From positions 62,001 through 126,000 of the forward strand of contig JAIPEG010000004.1 in the NCBI GenBank assembly GCA_021737405.1: DNA of 64,000 bases, given 5' to 3'. Below are positions 37,487 to 46,207 of the stretch, piece by piece. Below the pieces are notes generated by a model, which worked only from the letters and a program-made list of their open reading frames with translations, had not been told where the DNA came from and ran no database searches. The DNA comes from Bacteriovoracaceae bacterium. Lineage in GTDB: Bacteria; Bdellovibrionota; Bacteriovoracia; Bacteriovoracales; Bacteriovoracaceae. Positions within the stretch are counted from its first letter, which is position 1, and each line of letters starts with the position of its first letter. The position numbers and the translations under genes are program-made.

Positions 37487-39466
37487 TTGATTCATAAAAG
37501 GTCTAATCCTATCATAAATGTCATGTCATTTAATTTCGATGAATTACACACCGAGCTTTTTGAGGCTTTAGAGGTTGCTGTTGCCATTAATGATAGCGAA
37601 GGGAAGCTTCTTTACGTAAATCAAAGGTTTGCCGATCTTATTGGTCATAATAAAAATGATGCTCTTAAATTGAGTTATTGGGATGTGACACCCGAAAAAT
37701 ACAAGGAGCAAGAAGAGAAGCAACTTGCGTCTATAAAAGAAAAAGGCTCCTATGGTCCTTATGATAAAGAGTATATCCATAAAGACGGTAATCTCATCCC
37801 TGTACGCCTGAATGGAAAAATTATAAAAATTAAAGGGCAAGAGTTTCTTTGGTCTACAATCGAAGATATTACCAACCCAAAAGAATTAGAGAGAAAGCTA
37901 AAAGATACAAATCAATATCTGGACCTCGCTTTAGAGGGGGCAGGTCTTGGTATTTGGGATTGGGATCTAAGAGATAATTCTGTTCGCTTTGATCGTCGTT
38001 GGGCGGAAATGATTGGACTTAAATTTGACGAAACGCCTATGGAGCTTTCAACGTGGGAGTCTCGTGTTCATCCTGATGATATCGATGCAGCTTATGCTGA
38101 TATTAAGACTTACATGGATGGTAAAACAGATAACTATGAAAATATCCATCGTATGAAACATGCTGATGGTCATTGGGTCTATATTCTTGATAGAGGGCGC
38201 TTTTCTGATTGGGACAATGAAGGAAAACCAATTCGTTTCACCGGGACCCACCTAGATGTCACTGAGCTAAAGATTCAAGAACAAGAGCTACAAAAAGCAC
38301 TTGCAGAAGCAAAAGATCAAGCTGAATTGGCTAAAAAGGCTGAAAGGTCAAAGTCAGAGTTTCTCGCCAATATGTCCCATGAAATTCGCACACCTATGAA
38401 TGGAATACTCGGGATAATTGCTCTACTAGAAGATTCAAAGCTAAATGAGGAGCAAGCTGACCTCTTAAAGACCATGAATATTAGTAGCAACAGTTTACTT
38501 CGGATAATCAATGATATCCTTGATTTATCTAAGATAGAAGCTGGTAAAGTCGAGCTTGAAGCCGCTCCTTTTAATCTGGTCGATCAGTTAAATAGGTGTG
38601 TAAACCTCTTTAAAGAAAAAGCAAATGAGAAACGAATTGGTTTGAGCCTTGTTGTCCCAGAGGAGAGACCTCCTAATGTTTTAGGGGATGAAACGCGTAT
38701 TCATCAAGTTTTAACTAACTTAATATCAAACGCGATTAAATTTACAGAAAAGGGTTTGGTCGAAGTTTTGATTTTTGTCGATAAAGAAAAGGCACAGAAA
38801 CTACCTATCGAAATTCAAGTAAAAGACTCGGGGGTTGGTATTTCTGAAGAGAATATCGACAAATTATTTGCGAACTTCCAACAGGCTGACAACTCAATTA
38901 CTCGTAAGTTTGGGGGAACTGGACTAGGCCTTGCGATTAGTTCAAAGTTAGCTCACCTGATGGGAGGGGAAATAACCTTTGAGAGCGTGTTCGGTATTGG
39001 TTCAACCTTTACTTTTAAAGTTGATCTTCCTATTACCACTGCTAATGGCCAAGAAGATCACTCCAAAAGTAAGCGTTTTGAGAATATCGCACAGGATTAC
39101 CCCCATAAGATTTTGGTCGTAGAAGACAACTTAATAAATCAGAAAGTAATAACAAGAGTCCTTAGTAAGCTTGGTTATAAATGTGATTTGGCGCTAAATG
39201 GTAAAGAAGCTCTCGAACTTATTAAAGATTCTAATAACGGCTATAGCCTTATATTTATGGATGTGCAGATGCCTGTAATGGATGGCTTTGAAGCGACTCA
39301 GAAAATAGTGAATACCTATGGCAACGAAGCCAGCCCTATTGTTGCCATGACAGCAAATGTTCTCTCGGAAGATAAAGAGAAGTGTTTTGAATCCGGTATG
39401 TGTGACTTTGTTGGAAAACCAATTCAAATTGAAAAAATCAAAAAAATTCTAAAGAAATACTCATAA
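37487..39466 (+). CDS. PAS-PAS hybrid histidine kinase with C-terminal receiver domain
   Basis: FLANMSHEIRTPMNGILG H-box, N/G boxes, ILVVEDNLINQKV...FMDVQMPVMDG receiver. Confidence 0.95.
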   Translation: MIHKRSNPIINVMSFNFDELHTELFEALEVAVAINDSEGKLLYVNQRFADLIGHNKNDALKLSYWDVTPEKYKEQEEKQLASIKEKGSYGPYDKEYIHKDGNLIPVRLNGKIIKIKGQEFLWSTIEDITNPKELERKLKDTNQYLDLALEGAGLGIWDWDLRDNSVRFDRRWAEMIGLKFDETPMELSTWESRVHPDDIDAAYADIKTYMDGKTDNYENIHRMKHADGHWVYILDRGRFSDWDNEGKPIRFTGTHLDVTELKIQEQELQKALAEAKDQAELAKKAERSKSEFLANMSHEIRTPMNGILGIIALLEDSKLNEEQADLLKTMNISSNSLLRIINDILDLSKIEAGKVELEAAPFNLVDQLNRCVNLFKEKANEKRIGLSLVVPEERPPNVLGDETRIHQVLTNLISNAIKFTEKGLVEVLIFVDKEKAQKLPIEIQVKDSGVGISEENIDKLFANFQQADNSITRKFGGTGLGLAISSKLAHLMGGEITFESVFGIGSTFTFKVDLPITTANGQEDHSKSKRFENIAQDYPHKILVVEDNLINQKVITRVLSKLGYKCDLALNGKEALELIKDSNNGYSLIFMDVQMPVMDGFEATQKIVNTYGNEASPIVAMTANVLSEDKEKCFESGMCDFVGKPIQIEKIKKILKKYS

Positions 39467-39539
39467 TAACAACAGTCAAATAAGTAAACGTTCTCAGATC
39501 TATGAATCGAATCCCCGATAAAGCAGCTATAATTTTGAG

Positions 39540-39572
39540 TAAAAAAAAGCCCCGCATATAGCAGGGCTTTTC
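39540..39572 (-). terminator. terminator adjoining core repeat 4
   Basis: AAAAAAAAGCCCCGCATATAGCAGGGCTTTT, imperfect stem. Confidence 0.6.
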
Positions 39573-39577
39573 TAAAA

Positions 39578-39593
39578 TGGTACTCCCAAGGGG
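39578..39593 (-). repeat. tRNA-Glu core repeat, copy 4
   Basis: TGGTACTCCCAAGGGG exact. Confidence 0.9.
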
Positions 39594-39735
39594 AATTCCT
39601 AACACCAAACTTTTAACCTTCCAGAATCATTGCTTTCTTGAGGAATATTCGCGACTTACCCTGTCCTTTCATTTCATCATATTTCATGAAACTTCATCAA
39701 ATTTCACATGTGGCCGTGAGCAAAGTGTGAGCAAG
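39594..39735. repeat. arm family B, copy 3
   Basis: Full-length arm ending GGCCGTGAGCAAAGTGTGAGCAAG. Confidence 0.85.
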
Positions 39736-40041
39736 TTTTTTAATAGGTATATGGAAAATTGTATTGTTGATTTTGATTAAATTTAGGCTGGGTGTTCATA
39801 TTAAACCAGGTTAGCAATCTATAGTCCCTTCAGGTGACTTTCTTAAAACATAAGAAACGAGTTTATTTAGAAATCTTAGGATCATAGGTCCCTCCAGATT
39901 GATATTCTTTAATCAAGGGCATTTTAAGTGGAGGGAGATAAAAATCCAGTTAGGTAATTAATACTTTCTTTTAATTAGGCCTTAGACTTTTAGTAATAGG
40001 TTAGGACTCATCTTTTCTTGTTTAGGCGAGTTAAATAAAAA

Positions 40042-40055
40042 TCGCTCCCAAGGGG
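40042..40055 (-). repeat. degenerate tRNA-Glu core repeat, copy 5
   Basis: TCGCTCCCAAGGGG. Confidence 0.65.
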
Positions 40056-40243
40056 CATCACGCGGCAATCGTTGCCAGTGGCTAGCATTGAAGTGCAGAT
40101 GTTTGTGGTTAAAGAGAAGCTAGACCGAAGGTCGCGGCTTCGCGAGCTCGAAGGACATAATGGGAAAGCCTAACGAGAACCCGAAGGGTTAAGTGTTCGA
40201 TGTTCTATGAATGAGAATCCCCGAGTAGAAAAGATAAACATGG
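40056..40243. repeat. non-coding unit family C, copy 2
   Basis: Identical 36-nt block at 40111-40146. Confidence 0.8.
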
Positions 40244-40277
40244 AAAAAAAAACCTCGGCCGAAACCGAGGTCTTTTT
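40244..40277 (-). terminator. terminator adjoining core repeat 6
   Basis: AAAAAAAAACCTCGGCCGAAACCGAGGTCTTTTT. Confidence 0.7.
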
Positions 40278-40281
40278 AATT

Positions 40282-40297
40282 TGGTACTCCCAAGGGG
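40282..40297 (-). repeat. tRNA-Glu core repeat, copy 6
   Basis: TGGTACTCCCAAGGGG exact. Confidence 0.9.
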
Positions 40298-40462
40298 GCG
40301 CCCGATTAAGATTAACTAACTCCACTGAATGATTCACTTTTTAATGATGTTAAGTCGTTAACGCTTTTTCCTCTCTCATCTAAAATCATCATTTCTCATC
40401 TTTTTTAATGCTCACGGTGTGCAAAACGTGTTCTGCACACAAATGTGTTCAAACGTGTTCAC
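40298..40462. repeat. divergent arm (class B-prime)
   Basis: Same position as family B but different sequence; ends GTGTGCAAAACGTGTTCTGCACACAAATGTGTTCAAACGTGTTCAC. Confidence 0.55.
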
Positions 40463-40554
40463 ATTTTTTACCGGCCATTTCTAGTCAAAGAGAAGCTGAC
40501 TCGTGTTAACTGCAATGTTAGCATTTAGCCTCAAACTGATAGGAGCATAGAATT

Positions 40555-41598
40555 ATGTGGATTCCTCCAACAATAGAAACAAAAAGGCTGATTTTAAGAG
40601 ATTTACGTGAATCCGATGCTCAAGACATCTTCTCCTACGCACAAAAGCCAATCATTTCAAAATATACATTATGGGAACCACATCAATCACTTGAAGATTC
40701 AATAGACTATATTAAAAATTATGCTGGCAAGTATTATCAGGAAGGTACTCCTGAACCATTTGCCATTGAACTTAAAGAAAATAAAAAAATGATCGGCGGT
40801 GTGGGATGTTTTTGGGTTTCTAAAAAAAATAAAATGATGGAGCTTGCTTATGTTATCTCCGATGAGTACTGGGGCCAAGGAATAATGGTCGAAGCCTCAC
40901 AAGCAATTATCGACTATTGTTTTAAACTTTACGCAATTGAGCGGATGCAATGCCGCTGTAAAGAAGAAAATACGGCATCTTCGCGGGTTATGGAAAAGTT
41001 AGGAATGACGTATGAGGGAACTCTAAGGTCTGCCATAAATCATAGAAATAGATTTTGGAATATGAAGTATTACTCTTTGCTAAGAAGAAAATGGAAAGCT
41101 GCAAAAGCAAATGAAGCTTATGTTAGAAGGGCTGAGTTTGGCGATGAAGAAGGTATTCATTTGGCCCACATGAGATCGATTAAAGAAGTTTGCTCAAGAG
41201 ATTATAACGAAGAACAAGTCAACGCATGGGGGGGACGTGAATTTAATTACGATTCAAAAAAACGTCTTATTGAAGAACAGGCAGTATGGGTGATTGAAAA
41301 ATCTGGAAAAATTGAAGGCTATGGACTTCTTTTTAAAGATAAAGACAAGCCTGTAGCGGAGATTGGAGCCCTCTACTTTACCCCTGAAGTGAACGGCAAG
41401 GGTTTTGGTAAAGAGATAGTTTTCTACATGAAAGAGTTTGCAAAAATATCAGGAGTTAAAGAAATTTACCTGTCATCAACGAAAACATCGAAAGGCTTCT
41501 ATGAAGCCCAAGGCTTTAAACAATATTGTGAAGATGACTCAACTATTATTGGTGGAGTGGCCGTTGAGGGTCATCCTATGAAGCTAAGTTTTAAGTAA
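40555..41598 (+). CDS. tandem GNAT acetyltransferase (two GNAT domains)
   Basis: IETKRLILRDLRESDAQDI...YWGQGIMVEASQAIIDYCF...VMEKLGMTYEGTLR, second domain VNGKGFGKEIVFYMKEFA...FYEAQGFK. Confidence 0.88.
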   Translation: MWIPPTIETKRLILRDLRESDAQDIFSYAQKPIISKYTLWEPHQSLEDSIDYIKNYAGKYYQEGTPEPFAIELKENKKMIGGVGCFWVSKKNKMMELAYVISDEYWGQGIMVEASQAIIDYCFKLYAIERMQCRCKEENTASSRVMEKLGMTYEGTLRSAINHRNRFWNMKYYSLLRRKWKAAKANEAYVRRAEFGDEEGIHLAHMRSIKEVCSRDYNEEQVNAWGGREFNYDSKKRLIEEQAVWVIEKSGKIEGYGLLFKDKDKPVAEIGALYFTPEVNGKGFGKEIVFYMKEFAKISGVKEIYLSSTKTSKGFYEAQGFKQYCEDDSTIIGGVAVEGHPMKLSFK

Positions 41599-41611
41599 CG
41601 GGAGTATTAAA

Positions 41612-42157
41612 ATGTTCATTTATCATTTTAAACGAAAAAATATGAGTGGAAATGAATTGATTCCACTTAATCGGCAAAAGGAAAAATGGCCTGAAATGCA
41701 CAAAGAGCATGTGAAAAAATATGAGGGCAGAGAAAAGCTTTTAGAGAGGAAAATCCCAATTCTAAATTGTCTTTGGAATGATGTATTGCACTTTTCACCG
41801 ATAAACCCACAGCTGATTTTAGATATTTATCAAAGAGAGAATCTTGTTCCTGATATCCGAAAGGATGAAGTTTTTGAAGTATATAAAATCCCAGTAGGGA
41901 TGTTACCAGAAGATAAAACTGTCTGCTTTCAATCTTTTAATTATGACTTTGATCATTATTCTCCAGAACTTGATAAATATTGGAAATTTTCTTTGTCCGA
42001 ATTTGAGGAGCTTCAAGAGGTTCCTGAAGAGCAAATACAGATTTGGCTTCAGGACAAAAAGGCGGGCAGAGTCCTTTTTTGGTATAGTCATATAATGCAT
42101 GTGCTATCTCAGACGACTCTCGATATTTCTGATTGTGAAATTCTAAAATGTAAGTAA
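41612..42157 (+). CDS. hypothetical protein
   Basis: ORF co-directional, 14 nt after the GNAT gene. Confidence 0.6.
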   Translation: MFIYHFKRKNMSGNELIPLNRQKEKWPEMHKEHVKKYEGREKLLERKIPILNCLWNDVLHFSPINPQLILDIYQRENLVPDIRKDEVFEVYKIPVGMLPEDKTVCFQSFNYDFDHYSPELDKYWKFSLSEFEELQEVPEEQIQIWLQDKKAGRVLFWYSHIMHVLSQTTLDISDCEILKCK

Positions 42158-42173
42158 TTTTTTTGTCTCAAAA

Positions 42174-42203
42174 ACAAAAAAGCCCCTGCAAAAACAGGGG
42201 CTT
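42174..42203 (-). terminator. terminator adjoining core repeat 7
   Basis: AAAAAAGCCCCTGCAAAAACAGGGGCTTAA. Confidence 0.65.
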
Positions 42204-42212
42204 AATATAAAA

Positions 42213-42228
42213 TGGTACTCCCAACGGG
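42213..42228 (-). repeat. tRNA-Glu core repeat, copy 7
   Basis: TGGTACTCCCAACGGG, one mismatch. Confidence 0.85.
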
Positions 42229-42360
42229 AGTTACAAGCACTTAACAATTAACCTTCCAGAATCATTAACTTTTTGAGGAATATTAATAACTTACCCTTAT
42301 TTTTCAATTCATCTTATTTCATGAAACTTCATATGTGGCCGTGAGCAAAGTGTGAGCAAG
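42229..42360. repeat. arm family B, copy 4 (about 10 bp shorter)
   Basis: ACCTTCCAGAATCATTAACTTTTTGAGGAATATT...GGCCGTGAGCAAAGTGTGAGCAAG. Confidence 0.85.
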
Positions 42361-42395
42361 TTGAATAAGTTGGCTTTAGTTTTCTCAGTGATTGT

Positions 42396-43304
42396 GTGAA
42401 ATTGAGCTTTATGAAAATAAAGGCTTTAAAGGAAGTACAGTTAGAAGAAGTTGAGCACTTTTTAAACAATGAGAAAGTCGACTCAGTGCTTCTGAGAACT
42501 TTTCTAAATACTCGATCGATTGCTGTTTCTTCTGATACAGCTGGCGAAATTCTGGGAGTTGCCTGCTATTCAAGAAATGAGCTTCACCCTTTCACACTCG
42601 TAGAAGATGTTTACGTCAGACACGAGAGTCGTAGAAAAGGAGTTGGAACAAGTCTTCACAATGGCCTACGCTCTTTGTTTCCCCCTAGAGAAAATGATTT
42701 TTCTATAGATATGGGATGCTACGAAAATGAGGAAGAGAAAACGCAGTTTATAGAATCGTTGTGTCCGAGTACTAGAATCACTGGTACCAGCGTATTGAGC
42801 CTACCAGAAGAATTCAATAGCATGGCCTCTACTGACAATTTAGTCTGCCTTAGAGAATATTATCAAAAGGGTGGAGCCCCTTTAGATGTTAAAAATTTTC
42901 ATTGTCGAATATATGACAGAGATCACGAACCTGTTTGGCCTCTTACGAAAGATAAAGAAGTCAGAGATGATTATTTCCTTGAGGGGGATCAAAATTTAGG
43001 TTTTGTTCTAATGGACAAAGATAACCTAATTTGTGGCGTATCACTTTGCTTTAGAGATTTTTCTAATAGGTTAAATGTCGATGAACCTATTACCTGTATT
43101 CATGGTTATGCTGAAGCTCTTACAGTTGAAGAAGAGTTTCAGCGAATCATCGCACTCTATTCAAAACAAATAAGCGAGTGCCGTGGTTCTGGCTACAAGG
43201 TCTATTTTGAATTCGATTCGTTTGAGCCGACTTTTGACCTCATGTGTGAATGGATTCCTTCTATATGGAAACGACTTTATAGATTTCAGTTTAATTTGAG
43301 ATGA
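42396..43304 (+). CDS. GNAT-like acetyltransferase with uncharacterised C-terminal half
   Basis: LVEDVYVRHESRRKGVGTSLHNGLRSLF. Confidence 0.7.
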   Translation: MKLSFMKIKALKEVQLEEVEHFLNNEKVDSVLLRTFLNTRSIAVSSDTAGEILGVACYSRNELHPFTLVEDVYVRHESRRKGVGTSLHNGLRSLFPPRENDFSIDMGCYENEEEKTQFIESLCPSTRITGTSVLSLPEEFNSMASTDNLVCLREYYQKGGAPLDVKNFHCRIYDRDHEPVWPLTKDKEVRDDYFLEGDQNLGFVLMDKDNLICGVSLCFRDFSNRLNVDEPITCIHGYAEALTVEEEFQRIIALYSKQISECRGSGYKVYFEFDSFEPTFDLMCEWIPSIWKRLYRFQFNLR

Positions 43305-43341
43305 AACACCAGCATGTGTGAGCAGATGGATTTTAGGCAAT

Positions 43342-43370
43342 AAAAAAGCCCCTGATAACAGGGGCTTAAT
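43342..43370 (-). terminator. terminator adjoining core repeat 8
   Basis: AAAAAAGCCCCTGATAACAGGGGCTTAA. Confidence 0.65.
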
Positions 43371-43377
43371 TATAACT

Positions 43378-43393
43378 TGGTACTCCCAAGGGG
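43378..43393 (-). repeat. tRNA-Glu core repeat, copy 8
   Basis: TGGTACTCCCAAGGGG exact. Confidence 0.9.
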
Positions 43394-43534
43394 AATTCCA
43401 AGCACTAAACTTTTAACCTTCCAGAATTACTGGTTTTTTGCGGAATATTCGCGACTTACCCTGATTTTTCATTTCATCTTATTTCATTAAACTTCATCAA
43501 AGTTCATATGTGGCCGTGAGCAATGTGTGAGCAA
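43394..43534. repeat. arm family B, copy 5
   Basis: Full arm ending GGCCGTGAGCAATGTGTGAGCAA. Confidence 0.85.
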
Positions 43535-43655
43535 TTAGTACAAAAAACCGTTTTTGTGCAGCGCTCAGAACTTTTTTTAAAAAAATGCTAATTTTTCCAA
43601 AGCTTTTTAGGTGCTAATGGCACTAACTATCAAATGGATAATAAAGGGAGTTTTA

Positions 43656-45320
43656 TTGGAAATTGTTGATTATGTTCTGGCCGCTAGGAGTGGCGATGCT
43701 AAAGCATTTACGAAGCTCATTGAAATGAATCAGAACTTAGCTTTAGGTTACGCCTACTCGAAGCTCGGTGATTTTGTTCAAGCTCAGGATGTGGTCCAAG
43801 ACTCATTTTTAATTGCATTTTCTAAGTTAAATGAGCTTGAGAACCCTGAGGTATTCTCTGGATGGTTGCGTGGGATCGTTCACTTTCGATGTCATAGAGT
43901 ATTTCGAACGAAAGGTCGCAATTGGTCTTCTCTAAATGATTTCTCTGAAGAAGTGGATGATGGAGTAGATTTAAATGAAATCATTCAGAAGAGGCAGGAA
44001 AAAGAGCACTTAATGAATGCTATTAAGAGTTTACCAGAGCTTCAACGTACAGTTGTTTCCCTTTATTACCTAGAAGAGCAGTCTCAAAAAGCAGTAGCTG
44101 ACTTTTTGGAGCTGCCAGTTAGTAAAGTAAATAATTATTTGCATGAAGCCAGAGAAACACTTAAAGGGAGGTTATTAGAGATGGCAAAAGATTCATTTAG
44201 AGAGCAAAGGTTATCAGAAGAGTTTGCAAAAAATATCGGTGAGATCGTATCGGTTCATGGTTCATTAGTTGAAACTAAAGTAAATAAGGCTGAACGAGCC
44301 ACTATTTTTGATGTTCTTGGCAGCAAGACTAGAGCGAATAGGCCTGGGGCAGATTTAGTCGTTGTCCAAAGGATGAAAAACGGTCGTTTTCGCTGTATTT
44401 CTACTGGTTCCGAGGTCTCTGACAAAGCTAAATTATATAATCAGGGAGACAGTGAAAAAGCTCTCAGAGAGCTATCAGAAGATCACATTATAAGTATTGT
44501 CGATCAAATTGCATCAAAGAAGGATAAACCCTTTCTAGAGACAGGAATAAAGGTAATTGATCTACTTTGTCCTATTAGAGATGGTGGAAGCATTGGTGTT
44601 TTTGGTAAAGACGGCGTTGGTCGTGCAGTGTTGGTAATGGAATTACTAAAAAGAAAACAAGAAATAAAGGGAGATTTAAACCTCTTTTTCTATGTTAATC
44701 GTGAAAGTTTAAAAAGCACTCAAGACATCCTTAATGATGAGTTAGGCAAAGAGCTCGGAATTACTTCCGATATAAATGAAAATGTTCAAACTGCTTGGAT
44801 CTATCATGATAGTGCTGGAGATCCTACCTATGCAAAAGAGGCTAGCTACTTGGACACTAGGCTTTACTTTAGTCCACTAAAAGGAATTCAAAATATATGG
44901 CCAACAATAGATCCACTTAATAGCTTTTCTAAGTCCTTTTCAAAGGAGACTCTAGGTGAAAAACATTTTGAAGTTGCAAGTAGGGCTTTAGATGTAATGA
45001 AAAAAGCTCATGCTCTTTTCTTGGATTCTATTCATTTGGAAATGATGGCCCTCGGTGCAAGACGAGAGGCAGCTAGGAGAAAGTTAGAGTTTAATAAACA
45101 AAGGCTTTCTGAACTATCTGGTGAGAACCTTCTCATTGCGAAAAGAAGTCTTCTTCTAGATCAATATTTTACTCAGCCATTCTTTGTTGCTGAAGAGTTT
45201 ACCAAAATGAAGGGAGTGGCTGTAAGTCTGAATGATACCATTGAGGGGGCTCATCGAATTCTGGAAGGTGAATTTGATGATGTGTCTCCAAAAGATTTGT
45301 CTATGAAAGGGGCTATTTAA
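43656..45320 (+). CDS. ECF-type sigma factor fused to a degenerate F1-ATPase beta-subunit-like domain
   Basis: N-term: VVQDSFLIAFSKLNEL, LPELQRTVVSLYYLEEQSQKAVADFLELPVSKVNNYLHEARETLK; C-term: ETGIKVIDLLCPIRDGGSIGVFGKDGVGRAVLVMELL and QPFFVAEEFTKMKGVAVSLNDTIEGAHRILEGEFD. TTG start proposed; track start is 43611. Confidence 0.8.
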   Translation: MEIVDYVLAARSGDAKAFTKLIEMNQNLALGYAYSKLGDFVQAQDVVQDSFLIAFSKLNELENPEVFSGWLRGIVHFRCHRVFRTKGRNWSSLNDFSEEVDDGVDLNEIIQKRQEKEHLMNAIKSLPELQRTVVSLYYLEEQSQKAVADFLELPVSKVNNYLHEARETLKGRLLEMAKDSFREQRLSEEFAKNIGEIVSVHGSLVETKVNKAERATIFDVLGSKTRANRPGADLVVVQRMKNGRFRCISTGSEVSDKAKLYNQGDSEKALRELSEDHIISIVDQIASKKDKPFLETGIKVIDLLCPIRDGGSIGVFGKDGVGRAVLVMELLKRKQEIKGDLNLFFYVNRESLKSTQDILNDELGKELGITSDINENVQTAWIYHDSAGDPTYAKEASYLDTRLYFSPLKGIQNIWPTIDPLNSFSKSFSKETLGEKHFEVASRALDVMKKAHALFLDSIHLEMMALGARREAARRKLEFNKQRLSELSGENLLIAKRSLLLDQYFTQPFFVAEEFTKMKGVAVSLNDTIEGAHRILEGEFDDVSPKDLSMKGAI

Positions 45321-45332
45321 AAGGAAATTATT

Positions 45333-46145
45333 ATGGAAGTTGAAAAAGTAATTATACCTGAAGACTTAAACTGTTTACCAGATTTAGAGTATCTTAATAT
45401 CGATGGACATTCATTGAAACTTGATATTGTAACCTCTAAGGAAAATAAAGATAAGAGTTGTCCCTGTATCGTTTGGATTCATGGAGGGGGCTGGAGGTTT
45501 GGTGATAAAAAAGACACTATTCATAGGTTATATGAACTTGCTAGGGCTGGGTATGTTTGCGTTTCTATTAATTACAGATTAACTGATGTCGCGATATTTC
45601 CTGCTCAGCTAGAAGACTGTCGAGAGGCCATAAAGTATTTAAAGAGAGTTGGCCAAAACTATAAGATTGACCCAGATCGAATAGGTGTATGGGGTGGATC
45701 TGCAGGGGGCCATCTTGCTGCATTACTAGGTACCGACATAGATAACTCCGCAAAGGTTGATGCCGTTTGTACCTGGTTTGGAGCTTTTGATTTGTTAAAG
45801 ATGGATGAATTTCCAGATGGTGTTAAATCCAGAATTCCACATTTAACTGCCGATTCTCTGGACGGACAACTGGTTGGAGGGGACGTAAGAGAGGTCGGAG
45901 AAATTGTCCAAAAGGCTAATCCATCAACACATATTACTGGTAACGAACCCCCTTTTCTAATTATGCATGGTGCGAAAGATGATTTCGTTCCTTACACTCA
46001 GTCAGTAGAATTACATAAGTTGCTTTTAAAAAATGGAGTAAATAGTAATTTGCACATTATTAAGGAAGCCAGTCATAACGGTATTGGGTTTTATGATCAC
46101 CATATTCGCCTTGTTAAGGACTTTTTTGATTGGCATTTAAGGTAA
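45333..46145 (+). CDS. alpha/beta hydrolase (esterase/lipase, BD-FAE-like)
   Basis: IVWIHGGGWRFGDK oxyanion motif, GVWGGSAGGHLAAL nucleophile elbow. Confidence 0.92.
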   Translation: MEVEKVIIPEDLNCLPDLEYLNIDGHSLKLDIVTSKENKDKSCPCIVWIHGGGWRFGDKKDTIHRLYELARAGYVCVSINYRLTDVAIFPAQLEDCREAIKYLKRVGQNYKIDPDRIGVWGGSAGGHLAALLGTDIDNSAKVDAVCTWFGAFDLLKMDEFPDGVKSRIPHLTADSLDGQLVGGDVREVGEIVQKANPSTHITGNEPPFLIMHGAKDDFVPYTQSVELHKLLLKNGVNSNLHIIKEASHNGIGFYDHHIRLVKDFFDWHLR

Positions 46146-46193
46146 TTATATTTCGAGTAAAAAAAACCGCATTTAGCAGGGGCTTTTAAAAAC

Positions 46194-46207
46194 TCGTACT
46201 CCCAAGG
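46194..46207 (-). repeat. degenerate tRNA-Glu core repeat, copy 9
   Basis: TCGTACTCCCAAGG, after a decayed terminator (46160-46187). Confidence 0.7.

Noticed and set aside
39577-39780. ORF 39577-39780 on + strand
   Set aside because: Spans the core and arm repeat of the array; the translation is an artefact of conserved non-coding DNA.
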